Assembly: GCA_002399285.1 (NCBI GenBank) | Contig: DHDI01000014.1 | Location: 38,673-102,672 of the forward strand | From: Thermoanaerobacterales bacterium UBA4880 | GTDB taxonomy: Bacteria; Bacillota; Thermoanaerobacteria; Thermoanaerobacterales; UBA4877 | Reading direction: 5' to 3' | DNA: 64,000 bases | Shown: positions 7,937-16,712 of the stretch, piece by piece | Position numbering within the stretch: position 1 is the first letter of the stretch | Layout of the letters: each line of letters opens with the position of its first letter | Made by a program: the position numbers and the translations under genes | Notes under the pieces: generated by a model | Seen by the model: the letters and a program-made list of their open reading frames with translations, nothing else | Databases searched by the model: none | What the model was told of the DNA's origin: nothing

Positions 7937-9235
7937 TTACTCATCCAATAATTTTTTACCTCTGTTATAGAACTCCTCAGTCAATTCTTCCGGCAGGAAA
8001 ATGCCGCCCGTAGCCCACGCCACATGCACGCCTTTTCCGCGTATGCCCAGCAGCCCGGCGGCTGCGGACGGCTCTATCTTTTTGCCCTCCTCATCCTTGA
8101 GAATGGCAAGCGCCCTGTATAAGTCGTCGTCATCCACGGTGAATATGCCGTCTACAAGCCCGTCTATCATCCTCCCGGCAAACTTGGAAGGCCGCCCCAC
8201 GGCCAGGCCGTCGGCCTCCGTCCTGCCGTCCAGGCCGAAGTCGCTCACGCTCACCCCATCGTGGAGCCCCGTCATAAGGCCCAGCAGCATGCACGGGGAG
8301 TGGGTGGGTTCGGCAAGATAGCACCGGACGCTGTCGCCGAACACATGCTTAAGACCGAAGGTTATTCCTCCGGGCGCCCCTCCCACTCCGCAGGGTATAT
8401 ACACGTTCAAGGGATCATTCTCACCGACGGCGATCCCCATGCCGTCTAACTGTCTTTTGAGCCGGAACGCCGCGACGCTGTAACCTAAAAAAAGGTCCTT
8501 GGAGTTTTCATCATCAACAAAATAGTCATTGGGGTCTTGCGCCGATGATCTGCGCCCCTGTTTCACTGCCTGGGAATAATCCGAGGTATACTCGACGACG
8601 TTTACACCCTTCTTCCTGAGCAGTCGCTTTTTCCACTCCTTGGCATCCGCGGACATATGCACAGTCACCTTAAAGCCCAGAGCGGAGCCCATTATGCCTA
8701 TGCTCAGCCCCAGATTGCCCGTGGAACCCACCGATATGGAATAGCCGCTGAAAAAATCCTTGAAGCTGCTTTCGGCCATGATCCCATAGTCATCCGTCAT
8801 CTTCAGGAGGCCGCTGTCCGCAGCCAGCTTCTCAGCATGCTTTAGAACCTCGTATACACCGCCCCTGGCCTTGACCGACCCGGCTACGGGAAGTTCGCTG
8901 TCGCATTTTAAGTAAAGCGAACCGTCGAAGTCCATGCCGAGCCTACTCTTTATCGCTTTCGCCATCTGCGGTATCTCAACGATACCAGACTCTATTATCC
9001 TGTCCTTCACCTCGGGAAACAGTCTGCCGATAAGGGGCGCAAACCTCACCCATCTCGCCTCGGCATCCAAGATGTCCTCATACGTCAAAGGCAGGCCGGG
9101 CAGAACTTCTTCGGCCAGGCCTTTTTTGGGGTTCTCCCAGAATACCGGCTTATATCTGACAATATCCCGTAAAGCAGGGTATTGTCTCATCCATTCGTCC
9201 ATCGTCTTTCCGAGTACGTCATCTTGGGCAGCCAT
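7937..9235 (-). CDS. dsdA: D-serine ammonia-lyase
   Basis: 432-residue pyridoxal-phosphate enzyme that converts D-serine to pyruvate and ammonia. The family N-terminus WMRQYPALRDI, the PLP-lysine segment AGSVKARGG (K122) and the phosphate-binding loop SVGSTGNLGLS (about 166-176) are present, as is PCGVGGAPGGITFGL. Length matches DsdA (about 440). It detoxifies or uses D-serine in the cytosol. No DsdC-type regulator is adjacent; the gene stands alone between repeat copy B and the lipoprotein operon. Confidence 0.93.
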   Translation of the reverse strand: MAAQDDVLGKTMDEWMRQYPALRDIVRYKPVFWENPKKGLAEEVLPGLPLTYEDILDAEARWVRFAPLIGRLFPEVKDRIIESGIVEIPQMAKAIKSRLGMDFDGSLYLKCDSELPVAGSVKARGGVYEVLKHAEKLAADSGLLKMTDDYGIMAESSFKDFFSGYSISVGSTGNLGLSIGIMGSALGFKVTVHMSADAKEWKKRLLRKKGVNVVEYTSDYSQAVKQGRRSSAQDPNDYFVDDENSKDLFLGYSVAAFRLKRQLDGMGIAVGENDPLNVYIPCGVGGAPGGITFGLKHVFGDSVRCYLAEPTHSPCMLLGLMTGLHDGVSVSDFGLDGRTEADGLAVGRPSKFAGRMIDGLVDGIFTVDDDDLYRALAILKDEEGKKIEPSAAAGLLGIRGKGVHVAWATGGIFLPEELTEEFYNRGKKLLDE

Positions 9236-9267
9236 GCCTTAAGCCACTCCCTTTCTGTGTATTTGCG

Positions 9268-10161
9268 CTATTTCTTTTCCACATTCACCGTACCGTCGCC
9301 TGAATTGATTTTAATACTCTTTCCGCCGCCGTTTACAGAGCCGGTGTATGTCTTGCCCCATTTGGACAGAGGAAAGCCGCATTTAACTATCCCGTCGCCG
9401 GCTGTGATCTTAAAATCAGCCGCCACGTCCCCGGGCAATGACATATTGACAATACCGTCACCACTGGATATGGTATACTCGTCGCCTGTCAGTTTATCCA
9501 ACGACACTGAGACCTTGCCGTCGCTCGAGTTAATGGACATATCCCCTATACTGCCGGATGACAGCTTTACTGTGCCGTCGCCCTTGTCTATCTTGACGTT
9601 TCCGCCGGCGTCGGTCACGTCTATCAGACCGTCACCGCTTTCTAGATTTATATCTCCCGCTATATTCTTCACGTTTATTGCCCCGTCGCCGCTTTTTATC
9701 GTCAGACGCATACCGGCAGGCATCTTTATATCCATCTTTATAAGCGCATTTCTTTGATTGTTCGTCCTGGACTTTATACGCGCTTCGCTGCCGTTCTGCG
9801 CAAAGGTCACGGACATCTTATCCATTATTTCCTGTGCCTGCTCCTGGGTAATGGTCTTATTGAATACCTGCTTGGCATAATCCACCTGCACCTGTGAAAC
9901 ATCGCTGCCTACTATATTCAGCCTGATATCATCCGCATCGACGGTCACTGTGCCGTCGGCAATATCCATCGCCTTACTGCCCTTGTCCTCATATGCCGGT
10001 ACAGCGCTGTTATCACCGATATTGACAAGATCGTCCATATTAACATTATTATCGCCGATGTATATACCATCGTCGCCTATATATATGCCTCCGCATCCCG
10101 ACATTACTACCGCACTGAGCAAAAGCAACGCAGCCGCCGCAAACAACTGCTTTTTCCTCAT
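9268..10161 (-). CDS. lipoprotein with SGDG repeats (DUF4097-like)
   Basis: 297-residue surface protein. The first ~23 residues are a lipoprotein signal peptide with lipobox VMSGC, so it should be anchored outside the membrane. From residue ~150 it has seven repeats of the type xGDGxIxV (SGDGAINV, SGDGLIDV, KGDGTVKL, SSDGKVSV, SGDGIVNM, AGDGIVKC, SGDGTVNV) spaced about 20 residues apart, the pattern of a right-handed beta-solenoid in DUF4097-type proteins. A shorter IYIGDDGIYIGDN repeat follows the lipid cysteine. It is the last gene of a GntR-ATPase-permease-lipoprotein operon, which suggests a cell-envelope stress function; the ligand is unknown. Confidence 0.82.
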   Translation of the reverse strand: MRKKQLFAAAALLLLSAVVMSGCGGIYIGDDGIYIGDNNVNMDDLVNIGDNSAVPAYEDKGSKAMDIADGTVTVDADDIRLNIVGSDVSQVQVDYAKQVFNKTITQEQAQEIMDKMSVTFAQNGSEARIKSRTNNQRNALIKMDIKMPAGMRLTIKSGDGAINVKNIAGDINLESGDGLIDVTDAGGNVKIDKGDGTVKLSSGSIGDMSINSSDGKVSVSLDKLTGDEYTISSGDGIVNMSLPGDVAADFKITAGDGIVKCGFPLSKWGKTYTGSVNGGGKSIKINSGDGTVNVEKK

Positions 10162-10164
10162 TTC

Positions 10165-10983
10165 TTACACCTCCGCTTTATTTTCCAGCAGCCATGAGGC
10201 CAGATAGAAGAGACCAATCATGCCCGCCGTCCATACCAAAACAGAAGCCATGTCTATACCTACATAAGTCCCGTTCAAAAGGCCTGCAAAATTTATCACA
10301 CCACCGCTTCTATCCAACGCGCTCTCTATCTGTCCCAAAGACAGCACTTTGGACAGCGGTATCTCTATGTGCATCCAGCCGGGTGAAACCTTCATGACCG
10401 CGGAAGAGAGGTCTGACAATAGCCATAATGGTAATATATATGAAGCGGTCCCCACCCAGAAACCAAATTTTTTAATGGTCAGGACCACGGTATACGAAAA
10501 CAGGCCGAGAATGCCTGCGCCCGTCAAAATATACAGGGTTGGCAGCACGCAAAGGCCGTATGCCCTCCATACGGACGACGCTATGCCTCCGTACAGGTCG
10601 TTTCCAAGGGTATTGGAACTCCTTATCTCGGCAAGCATTATTATAGCGGTATATGCCCCTATGAGCAGCATATGGCTGCCAAACTCAGTCATAAAATAAG
10701 CCAGCTTTGCGCCCAGTATACTATAGCCTCTCACGGGCAGGGAGAGCATGAGATATTGATTGTCATGTTTCCACTCCTCCTTGAGGCTATCGAAACTTTT
10801 GATAAACGCAGCTATCCCAAAGCCGAATACTACCATCATAGCCACCAGCGTCGGCAGGCCGGTGTCCCAACGCCCTATGCGCGTAAAGAAAAACAACATG
10901 ACGCACAGCGTTATAACGAGGGTCGCGCCGAAGGATCTCTGCCCTCTCATAAACTCCTTTTTATACAGCCTGACAAAGTCCAT
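10165..10983 (-). CDS. ABC-2 type transporter permease
   Basis: 272-residue integral membrane protein with about six hydrophobic segments (for example ATLVITLCVMLFFF near 20-33, LPTLVAMMVVFGFGIAAF near 43-60, and a C-terminal segment VWTAGMIGLFYLASWLL). It overlaps the ATPase gene by three bases (TGATG) and lies three bases before the lipoprotein gene. Together they form a YtrA-regulated type ABC exporter or envelope-stress transporter; substrate unknown. Confidence 0.82.
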   Translation of the reverse strand: MDFVRLYKKEFMRGQRSFGATLVITLCVMLFFFTRIGRWDTGLPTLVAMMVVFGFGIAAFIKSFDSLKEEWKHDNQYLMLSLPVRGYSILGAKLAYFMTEFGSHMLLIGAYTAIIMLAEIRSSNTLGNDLYGGIASSVWRAYGLCVLPTLYILTGAGILGLFSYTVVLTIKKFGFWVGTASYILPLWLLSDLSSAVMKVSPGWMHIEIPLSKVLSLGQIESALDRSGGVINFAGLLNGTYVGIDMASVLVWTAGMIGLFYLASWLLENKAEV

Positions 10984-11681
10984 CAGATAAACACCTCCTT
11001 GAATACGTCCTCAATGGAGCCGTTATACCTGGCCCGCAGCTCATCCGCGCTGCCGTACAACACCCCCTGGCCGTTTTTGAGGAAGAGCACCCTCTCAAAC
11101 AGCGGCTCTATGTCTCTTACCAAATGCGTGGCTATTATCATGGCGCTGTGTTCCCAGCGGTATTCCTTGGCTATGCCGGATATGATCTTGTCCCTCGACG
11201 TGGGATCTATCCCGCCCAAGGGTTCGTCTAAAAGGATTAGATCGGCATTCCTTGCCATGACCAGTACCAGCTTCAGCCGCTCACTCATGCCCTTGGACAT
11301 ATGCGCCACCGTCATTCCGGTATCCAAACCCATCGCCTCGATAAACCGGTCCGCCTTCTCGTGGTCGAAGTCCTCATAAAATCCCGACACATACTCTATG
11401 GCCTGCTTTACGGTCATCCACCCGTATATGTGGTCGGCGTCGGGCAGCATGGCTATATGAGCCTTGGCCTCCGGGCCGGGCCTCGATCCGTTTATCGATA
11501 CGCTGCCTTCGGTCGGGCGTATCAGCCCGGCGATGAGCTTCAGCATGGTGCTCTTGCCGCTGCCGTTGGGACCGAGCAGCCCCAGGATCTCGCCCTCCTC
11601 TAAGGTCAGATCTACGCCGTTCAGAGCCCACCTCGTGCCGTATCGCTTTTTGACGTTTTGCAGTTCCAATATGTTGCCCAT
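10983..11681 (-). CDS. ABC transporter ATP-binding protein
   Basis: 232-residue ABC ATPase with Walker A GPNGSGKST (residues 37-45), signature MSKGMSERLKL (a non-canonical LSGGQ, common in YtrB/EcsA-type ATPases), and Walker B LILLDEPLGGID. The H-loop is in IIATHLVRD. It powers the membrane subunit encoded downstream and is translated from an ATG six bases after the GntR gene's stop. Confidence 0.9.
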   Translation of the reverse strand: MGNILELQNVKKRYGTRWALNGVDLTLEEGEILGLLGPNGSGKSTMLKLIAGLIRPTEGSVSINGSRPGPEAKAHIAMLPDADHIYGWMTVKQAIEYVSGFYEDFDHEKADRFIEAMGLDTGMTVAHMSKGMSERLKLVLVMARNADLILLDEPLGGIDPTSRDKIISGIAKEYRWEHSAMIIATHLVRDIEPLFERVLFLKNGQGVLYGSADELRARYNGSIEDVFKEVFI

Positions 11682-11684
11682 AAA

Positions 11685-12074
11685 TTATCTCCCTCCTACA
11701 TCGTCAGACGCATTCTTGAAATATTCCTCTATCAGACGGAGTATCTGCCGCCTTTGAAAACCCAGCCCCGTCATCCCATCTGCCAATTGCCTCACCAATC
11801 GCTCCGCAAGCTCGCTTCTCACCGAATCTATCTTGCCCTCGTCCTCGGTGACAAAGGTTCCCATTCCCCTCTGCGTAAACACTATCCCCTCGCTCTCCAG
11901 CTCCTGATACGCATGCTGCACGGTGTTGGGATTGACCTGAAGTTCGATGGCCTTATCCCTGACCGACGGCAGCTTGCCGCCCATACTCATGCGGCCGGAG
12001 CAGACATCCTGCTTTATCAGATCCATTATCTGAAGGTATATCGGTGTATTCTCATCGAACATATGGCGTACCAC
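11685..12074 (-). CDS. GntR-family regulator, YtrA type
   Basis: 129-residue repressor: an N-terminal winged helix-turn-helix (PIYLQIMDLIKQDV, then LPSVRDKAIELQVNPNTVQHAYQELE) and a short helical tail, which is the compact YtrA subfamily of GntR. The longest frame starts at a GTG at 12074 behind GGGAG; an in-frame ATG at 12062 is the alternative. First gene of its operon. A perfect 11-base inverted repeat covers its -10 element, so autorepression is likely, with release on envelope stress or ligand binding. Confidence 0.88.
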   Translation of the reverse strand: MVRHMFDENTPIYLQIMDLIKQDVCSGRMSMGGKLPSVRDKAIELQVNPNTVQHAYQELESEGIVFTQRGMGTFVTEDEGKIDSVRSELAERLVRQLADGMTGLGFQRRQILRLIEEYFKNASDDVGGR

Positions 12075-12120
12075 AATATCAGCATCACTCCCATCCTGTT
12101 TTGGCTTATGACATAGTCAC

Positions 12121-12165
12121 ATAGTGTACTAACTCAATAGTACACTATCACCGTGATAATGTCAA
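12121..12165 (-). promoter_or_regulatory. sigma-A promoter with palindromic GntR operator
   Basis: On the minus strand TTGACA (12165-12160), a 17-base spacer and TACTAT (12142-12137) form a near-consensus promoter. A perfect inverted repeat overlaps its -10: ATAGTGTACTA (12121-12131), six-base spacer, TAGTACACTAT (12138-12148). The AGTGTA...TACACT half-sites resemble the known operator of Bacillus YtrA, so the adjacent GntR protein probably binds here. Confidence 0.85.
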
Positions 12166-12175
12166 TAACTAAATT

Positions 12176-12216
12176 TTAAAAAAGTGCACCTCAAATATTG
12201 CATTTGAGATGCACTG
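12176..12216 (-). terminator. rho-independent terminator after the P-II protein gene
   Basis: On the minus strand AGTGCATCTCAAAT and ATTTGAGGTGCACT pair (one mismatch) around a short loop and are followed by TTTTTTAAAATTT. It ends the minus-strand unit of the P-II protein and DUF1538 transporter and shields the GntR promoter. Confidence 0.85.
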
Positions 12217-12232
12217 TGAATCATTATGATAT

Positions 12233-12272
12233 AGGCTGCAGATCCTACGGATCATGGGCAAATCGTGCAGCC
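12233..12272 (+). repeat. dispersed intergenic repeat, copy C (partial)
   Basis: A degenerate short copy: AGGCTGCAGATCCTACGG followed by GGGCAAATCGTGCAGCCGC. The central ACTGGCAG part is altered. Like other copies it lies between a terminator hairpin and the stop codon of a minus-strand gene (12282). Confidence 0.55.
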
Positions 12273-12281
12273 GCTGCTTTG

Positions 12282-12956
12282 TCATCGGTCAGATAGACCG
12301 TAGGTCTTGTTGACGTTCTGAACAAATATGATGCCGTTGCCCGGCTTATCCATTTCAAGATGCTCTCTTATGGAGGAGACGATCGCTTCCGTAAATTTAT
12401 CCTCCGATATTATAAGCACTATCTCCTTTTCCGGCTCTATTTCCATGGAGAACAGCTTGCTGGTCTCATGGATACCCGAGCCTCTGGCATTTATGATGGT
12501 CCCGCCCTTTGATCCTGCCGCCGTCGCGGCTTCTACTGCCGATTCGGCTTTGCCCTTATCCACAATTATAAAGATGACGTTATACATAGAATTTTCCGCA
12601 CCTCTGCTTTCCTCGTTAACTATACACCCAAGGTCTCTTTCACCCACTATACTCTTAACGGAAGTACTGAATGCTATGCCGTGATTGGGCCTGCGAAAAT
12701 CAAATTTTTCATTTAGCTCCTCCATAACAATGGAGGCCGTTGAATTATCAGCCGCCATCAGGACAATTTCCTTTCTGGTCTCGTTCAATTCCAGCAGCTG
12801 CAGAATAGAGTTCTTTACCGTCCCCTTGCCTAAAAATATCGTTCCTCCCCTTATGCCGTTTTGCTTTGCATATTTTACGATCTTACTTCCTTGCCCGTCG
12901 TTCGCGATCACATAGATCAGCTCAAATTCTCTGCTATCCGTGCAGTCTCTCGCCAT
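12282..12956 (-). CDS. tandem P-II-like (GlnB-fold) protein
   Basis: About 224 residues made of two P-II-like ferredoxin-fold halves: residues ~10-105 (LIYVIANDGQGSKIVKYAKQ ... GGTIFLGKGT) and ~125-215 (IFIIVDKGKAESAVEAATAA ... GGTIINARGSG). Both halves keep the GGT-[IF] T-loop base region. I start at ATG 12956, which follows GGTGGA at good spacing, although the frame is open to a GTG at 12968. It overlaps the 3' end of the DUF1538 gene, and the pairing suggests it senses a nucleotide or small ligand and gates that transporter. Confidence 0.78.
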   Translation of the reverse strand: MARDCTDSREFELIYVIANDGQGSKIVKYAKQNGIRGGTIFLGKGTVKNSILQLLELNETRKEIVLMAADNSTASIVMEELNEKFDFRRPNHGIAFSTSVKSIVGERDLGCIVNEESRGAENSMYNVIFIIVDKGKAESAVEAATAAGSKGGTIINARGSGIHETSKLFSMEIEPEKEIVLIISEDKFTEAIVSSIREHLEMDKPGNGIIFVQNVNKTYGLSDR

Positions 12957-14436
12957 CTTCCATTCCACCCTTTTTTGATTTTGCCTTAAAGATCAAACCC
13001 AATATCTGCAAAGTGATTATCGGAGTCAAAGCCACCAGTGAGATCATTCCGAATCCGTCGATCAAGACGCTGGCCCCTTCCGTCGCATCGGCAACGCCCT
13101 GTGTAAAGGCCAATATGAAGGTTGCGGTCATGGGTCCCGTGGCGACTCCTCCCGCATCAAAGGCTATTCCCACAAACAGTTTGGGCACAAAATAGGTCAT
13201 TGCAATCGCTATGATATACCCCGGCAAAAGGTAGTGCCACAACTGAAGCTCAGGCTTCAATATCCTTATCACCGACAGGGCGACGGCAAAGCCCACTCCG
13301 ATCGAGAGGGCGGTCAATACGGCGCTTCTCTTGACGTATCCGCTCGTGACCTCTTCTATTTCATGAGTCAGTACGTGGACCGCAGGTTCGGCCAATATGG
13401 TGACTAAACCGATGATAAATGCTATGACTATAACATAATACTTATTGCCTGAATTTGCAAGCCCGTATCCTATGGCGCTCCCCACATCCATAAAACCTCC
13501 GTTCACGCCGACCAAAAATATAATGAGTCCCACGAATGAGTACGCAAAACCCTTTAAGATCTTTCCGTACGCCCGCTTATCCAATTTGAAGGATATGCTC
13601 TGAAGAATTATGAAGATGACAAGCAGCGGCAGGAAGGATAAAAAGCTCTCTCTCGCCGTGCCCGGGATCAGCTGGGTGAACGCTCCCGCGATCGTAGAAG
13701 ACTGCGCGGCGGTGGAACTCAGCGCCGAAGAAAACTTATTTCCCTTAGCAAAGACACTCAATATCAGAACAGACATTATAGCGCCGACAGATGCTATCGC
13801 CACCAGCCCAAAGCTGTCCTTTTCGGAAGCCTTGCTGTCCTTCTTAGATGAGGAGACCCCTGCCGCAAGGGCCAAAATAAACGGCACCGACAGCACCCCG
13901 GTGGTTGCGCCTGAAGCGTCAAAGGCTATTGCCAAAAATTCCGGTGAAGAAAACAAAGCTAAAATAAAGATCATGAGATACAAGACGGTCAGCATCTTAT
14001 AGAGGGGTATGCCATAGACTATCCTGGCCAGGCCCAAGGCAAGCAATACCGCCAGGCCCAAGGACACCACCATTAGGATAGCAGTACCGGATATCTGGCC
14101 CGACGTCACCAGATCGACCTGATTGGCAAGCACCAGCAGGCCCGGCTCTGCGACCGATATAAAAAAACCGAGAATAATTCCCGCAATGCCTATTATCCAT
14201 ATCTTATTCGTCTTGGCAAGCATTGAACCTATCAAATTACCCAGAGGAGTGATGCAAATATCCACTCCGGTCAAAAATATTACCAATCCTGCGATTATTA
14301 ACAGCGCGCCGATAAGAAACCTCATGAGCAGCGGCGTTTCAAGAGGCGTCAATGTAAAATTCAACAGCAGGACGATGATCGTGATCGGCAAAACCGAACT
14401 TAAAATTTCTTTAAGCGTTTCCGTAAACGTATTCAA
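12934..14436 (-). CDS. DUF1538 family membrane transporter
   Basis: 500-residue polytopic protein with roughly 12-14 hydrophobic segments in two homologous halves. The halves share a motif around AEP (ISVAEPGLLVLANQVDLVTSG at ~115, shortened here; LAEPAVHVLTHEIEEVTSG at ~345) and a second around FDAxGxTTG / FDAGGVATGP. This is the DUF1538 signature. The start is TTG behind AAGGGA. It is coupled to the tandem P-II protein. Substrate unknown; some ion or small anion transport is plausible by analogy with P-II-gated channels. Confidence 0.85.
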   Translation of the reverse strand: MNTFTETLKEILSSVLPITIIVLLLNFTLTPLETPLLMRFLIGALLIIAGLVIFLTGVDICITPLGNLIGSMLAKTNKIWIIGIAGIILGFFISVAEPGLLVLANQVDLVTSGQISGTAILMVVSLGLAVLLALGLARIVYGIPLYKMLTVLYLMIFILALFSSPEFLAIAFDASGATTGVLSVPFILALAAGVSSSKKDSKASEKDSFGLVAIASVGAIMSVLILSVFAKGNKFSSALSSTAAQSSTIAGAFTQLIPGTARESFLSFLPLLVIFIILQSISFKLDKRAYGKILKGFAYSFVGLIIFLVGVNGGFMDVGSAIGYGLANSGNKYYVIVIAFIIGLVTILAEPAVHVLTHEIEEVTSGYVKRSAVLTALSIGVGFAVALSVIRILKPELQLWHYLLPGYIIAIAMTYFVPKLFVGIAFDAGGVATGPMTATFILAFTQGVADATEGASVLIDGFGMISLVALTPIITLQILGLIFKAKSKKGGMEDGERLHG

Positions 14437-14721
14437 ATAGATTTCCCTTCTTCCTATTCACGAATCCTCCAAAAATATAAAATTAAAATGACGCATAAAT
14501 TTAGATACAGATCATTAAGGCATAATGCAATATATACAAAATGTCTATACCCTGAAGTCATGATAAATTCATTTCCTGGTCAAGCATGTTATTATATCGC
14601 AAATTTCTTCTGTTATTTTTATCAGATAGGTTATACATAATACCCCAAACAGTAAAAAAGACAAGTCTAAATTGTCATGTATGGACGAGAAGTCATAATA
14701 ACCCGCCGGTTTTATCCATTC
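14437..14721. other. AT-rich intergenic region
   Basis: 285 bases with no credible coding frame. It must hold the promoter for the DUF1538 unit, but I see only AT-rich sequence and no strong -35/-10 pair. A hairpin (GTTTTATC...GATAAAAC) straddles the stop codon of the small membrane protein at its right end; it lacks a good T-run. Confidence 0.4.
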
Positions 14722-15090
14722 TCAGATAAAACGGCCGCCATCCTTGTATTTGCTCCCGTAGAGGTAATGTGAAACGCAACGCCTGATCTCTTTGCGATGG
14801 TCTTTAGGTGTCTCATGATATACGGAACGGTTTCCGTAGGCATTGCCGCGGGATATATACCCGATATCAATAGAGCAGCCGCAGAACTCCTGCGGTATTG
14901 AATGATATGCAGACTGACTCACCTCACTGAAACAAGCATGAGCATGGGTAAAAATAATAGGCGCTTTCAGGGCATAAAAACCCGCATATTTAACGTTCGA
15001 CAAAGCGCTAAGCATTTCGAGAAAAAATAATGATATAATGATCAACAGCATCAGTAATATGTATATCTTGCCTCTTCGCGCTATCAGCAT
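14722..15090 (-). CDS. small hypothetical protein with N-terminal membrane anchor
   Basis: 122 residues. Residues 8-28 (KIYILLMLLIIISLFFLEML) form one hydrophobic segment behind a basic start (MLIARRGK), so a membrane anchor or uncleaved signal is likely. The rest is hydrophilic with several histidines and four cysteines. A G-rich stretch (GGGGGG) precedes the ATG. I do not recognise the family. It is divergent from the PIG-L gene. Confidence 0.5.
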   Translation of the reverse strand: MLIARRGKIYILLMLLIIISLFFLEMLSALSNVKYAGFYALKAPIIFTHAHACFSEVSQSAYHSIPQEFCGCSIDIGYISRGNAYGNRSVYHETPKDHRKEIRRCVSHYLYGSKYKDGGRFI

Positions 15091-15232
15091 TAAAACCCCC
15101 CGTCGTGTTTCCTTAGTATCGTCTATAGTTTATTATATCATAGTTGATTATATGCTGAAAACCCCGAATTCAGTTCGGGCGTTTAATATCTTTGTCTCCA
15201 TCGTCTAAAAAGTCCTATCTGCATTTCATCTT

Positions 15233-15244
15233 TTTTGATATAAT
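15233..15244 (+). promoter_or_regulatory. extended -10 promoter for the PIG-L deacetylase gene
   Basis: TTTTTTGATATAAT carries TATAAT (15239-15244) with an upstream TGN, about 40 bases before the start codon. No convincing -35 is present. Confidence 0.45.
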
Positions 15245-15287
15245 ATTAGATACCGATTCTACACATATTACATGAGAGGCAATGAAA

Positions 15288-16712
15288 ATGAAAAGAAAAA
15301 ATATCTATATAACGATCGCACTTATCGTCGTGCTCTACATTTTCGGCATTACCGCCTATTTTTCATCGACGCTGCATAACAGCCTTATGAGAAACCGGGA
15401 GTCCAAATATATCTCGAAAGAGCCTATAACCGTCGGCAACCGCATCCTTATCGTCGTTCCCCATCCCGATGACGAAGTGCTGGGAACGGGCGGATTTATA
15501 TATGACCAATTACAAAAGGGCAAAGAGATAAAGGTAGTCCTGATGACCAACGGCGATGCATTCAGAAAGGCGGCCATGGAGTATCTCAAGGTGGAGCAGC
15601 CTACTCCCGACGACTTCATAAGACTGGGTAAGGTGAGGCAGAAGGAGTCGGTCTCGGGATTAAAGAAACTTGGCCTGCAAGACAAAAATATAATCTTTCT
15701 CGGATATGGGGACGGCTCCCTGTCTCACCTTTGGGATTCCAACTGGGACAGCGCAAACCCAAGAAAAGGCGCCAACGGGCATACATCTTCTCCCTATGAC
15801 AATAGTTTTACTAAAAATACATCTTATACGGGTGAAGACGTGGCGGCAGACCTGACTAAGATCATAGACGGCTATAAGCCCACGGATATCATATACCCCG
15901 ACCCAGACGAGGCTCATCCCGATCACTGGGCCACAAGCAATTTCGTCAAATTCACCGTGGAAAAGACAAAATGCAAGGCGCGGCTGTATACCTATCTCGT
16001 ACATCACTACCAGTGGCCCGACCCAACGCTGTACGTGCCCAAATCCGGTCTGTATCCTCCGGTCTCGCTGTCAACGGTAGGTACCTACTGGCATGAATAC
16101 GGTCTCGACAGCGATACCGTCAAGATAAAGCATCAGGCGCTGCTGAAATATAGATCGCAGTACATGGCGATGTCCGGTTTTCTTGACAGCTTCATAAGGA
16201 AAAATGAGCTGTTCGGAATATACGGTGATAAGCACTATACCGTGAGCAGCCATAAGCCCGATCTTACTCAAAAGGATATTTCCCAATATACCGTCTTGTA
16301 TTCCGGTGTGAATGACAATCCCATCCTTAGAGCAGACGGGAGCGACGATATCAAAAGTCTTGGCTTGTATTGCGATAAAAGCAACTATTATTTTATTATC
16401 CAAACGCGGAGCAGCGTGGAGAAGAGCACCACTTATGCCGTCAATGCCGTTATCTTTAACAGAGACGGCAGCACAGGCAGGATCAACATGGCATCGAAGG
16501 GCTTTAATGTAAAGCAGTCTATGCCCACCAAAGAAAACATAGATTTGGGAAAGATAGAAGCGGACCATTTCAAAAACAGGATATGGTTCGTAGTACCCGC
16601 CGATAAGATAGGGGCTCCCGAAAAGATATTTTTAAACGGAGAGACGTACTTCCTAAACAAGAGGATAGACAGGACCGCATGGAGAGTCGTCATACCTCAT
16701 AGTGAGTTTTGA
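15288..16712 (+). CDS. membrane-anchored PIG-L/LmbE deacetylase
   Basis: About 474 residues. A hydrophobic anchor (IYITIALIVVLYIFGITAYF) at the N-terminus is followed by a PIG-L (LmbE) zinc deacetylase domain with the metal motif PHPDDEVLG at about 58-66 and the second histidine site EAHPDHWATS at about 205-214. After about residue 290 comes a C-terminal region of some 150 residues, probably beta-rich, that I cannot assign. The start at 15288 suits the GAGAGG ribosome-binding site; an ATG six bases earlier is in frame. The domain faces outward if the anchor is a type II segment, suggesting deacetylation of an N-acetyl-glucosamine-containing envelope polymer or glycolipid. Confidence 0.85.
   Translation: MKRKNIYITIALIVVLYIFGITAYFSSTLHNSLMRNRESKYISKEPITVGNRILIVVPHPDDEVLGTGGFIYDQLQKGKEIKVVLMTNGDAFRKAAMEYLKVEQPTPDDFIRLGKVRQKESVSGLKKLGLQDKNIIFLGYGDGSLSHLWDSNWDSANPRKGANGHTSSPYDNSFTKNTSYTGEDVAADLTKIIDGYKPTDIIYPDPDEAHPDHWATSNFVKFTVEKTKCKARLYTYLVHHYQWPDPTLYVPKSGLYPPVSLSTVGTYWHEYGLDSDTVKIKHQALLKYRSQYMAMSGFLDSFIRKNELFGIYGDKHYTVSSHKPDLTQKDISQYTVLYSGVNDNPILRADGSDDIKSLGLYCDKSNYYFIIQTRSSVEKSTTYAVNAVIFNRDGSTGRINMASKGFNVKQSMPTKENIDLGKIEADHFKNRIWFVVPADKIGAPEKIFLNGETYFLNKRIDRTAWRVVIPHSEF

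Noticed and set aside
7577..7970. Three overlapping open frames in the dsdA-SDR gap
   Set aside because: They lie within repeat copy B and its flank, read through non-coding repeat sequence and lack ribosome-binding sites.
14705..14735. Terminator after the small membrane protein
   Set aside because: The hairpin includes the stop codon and lacks a T-run.
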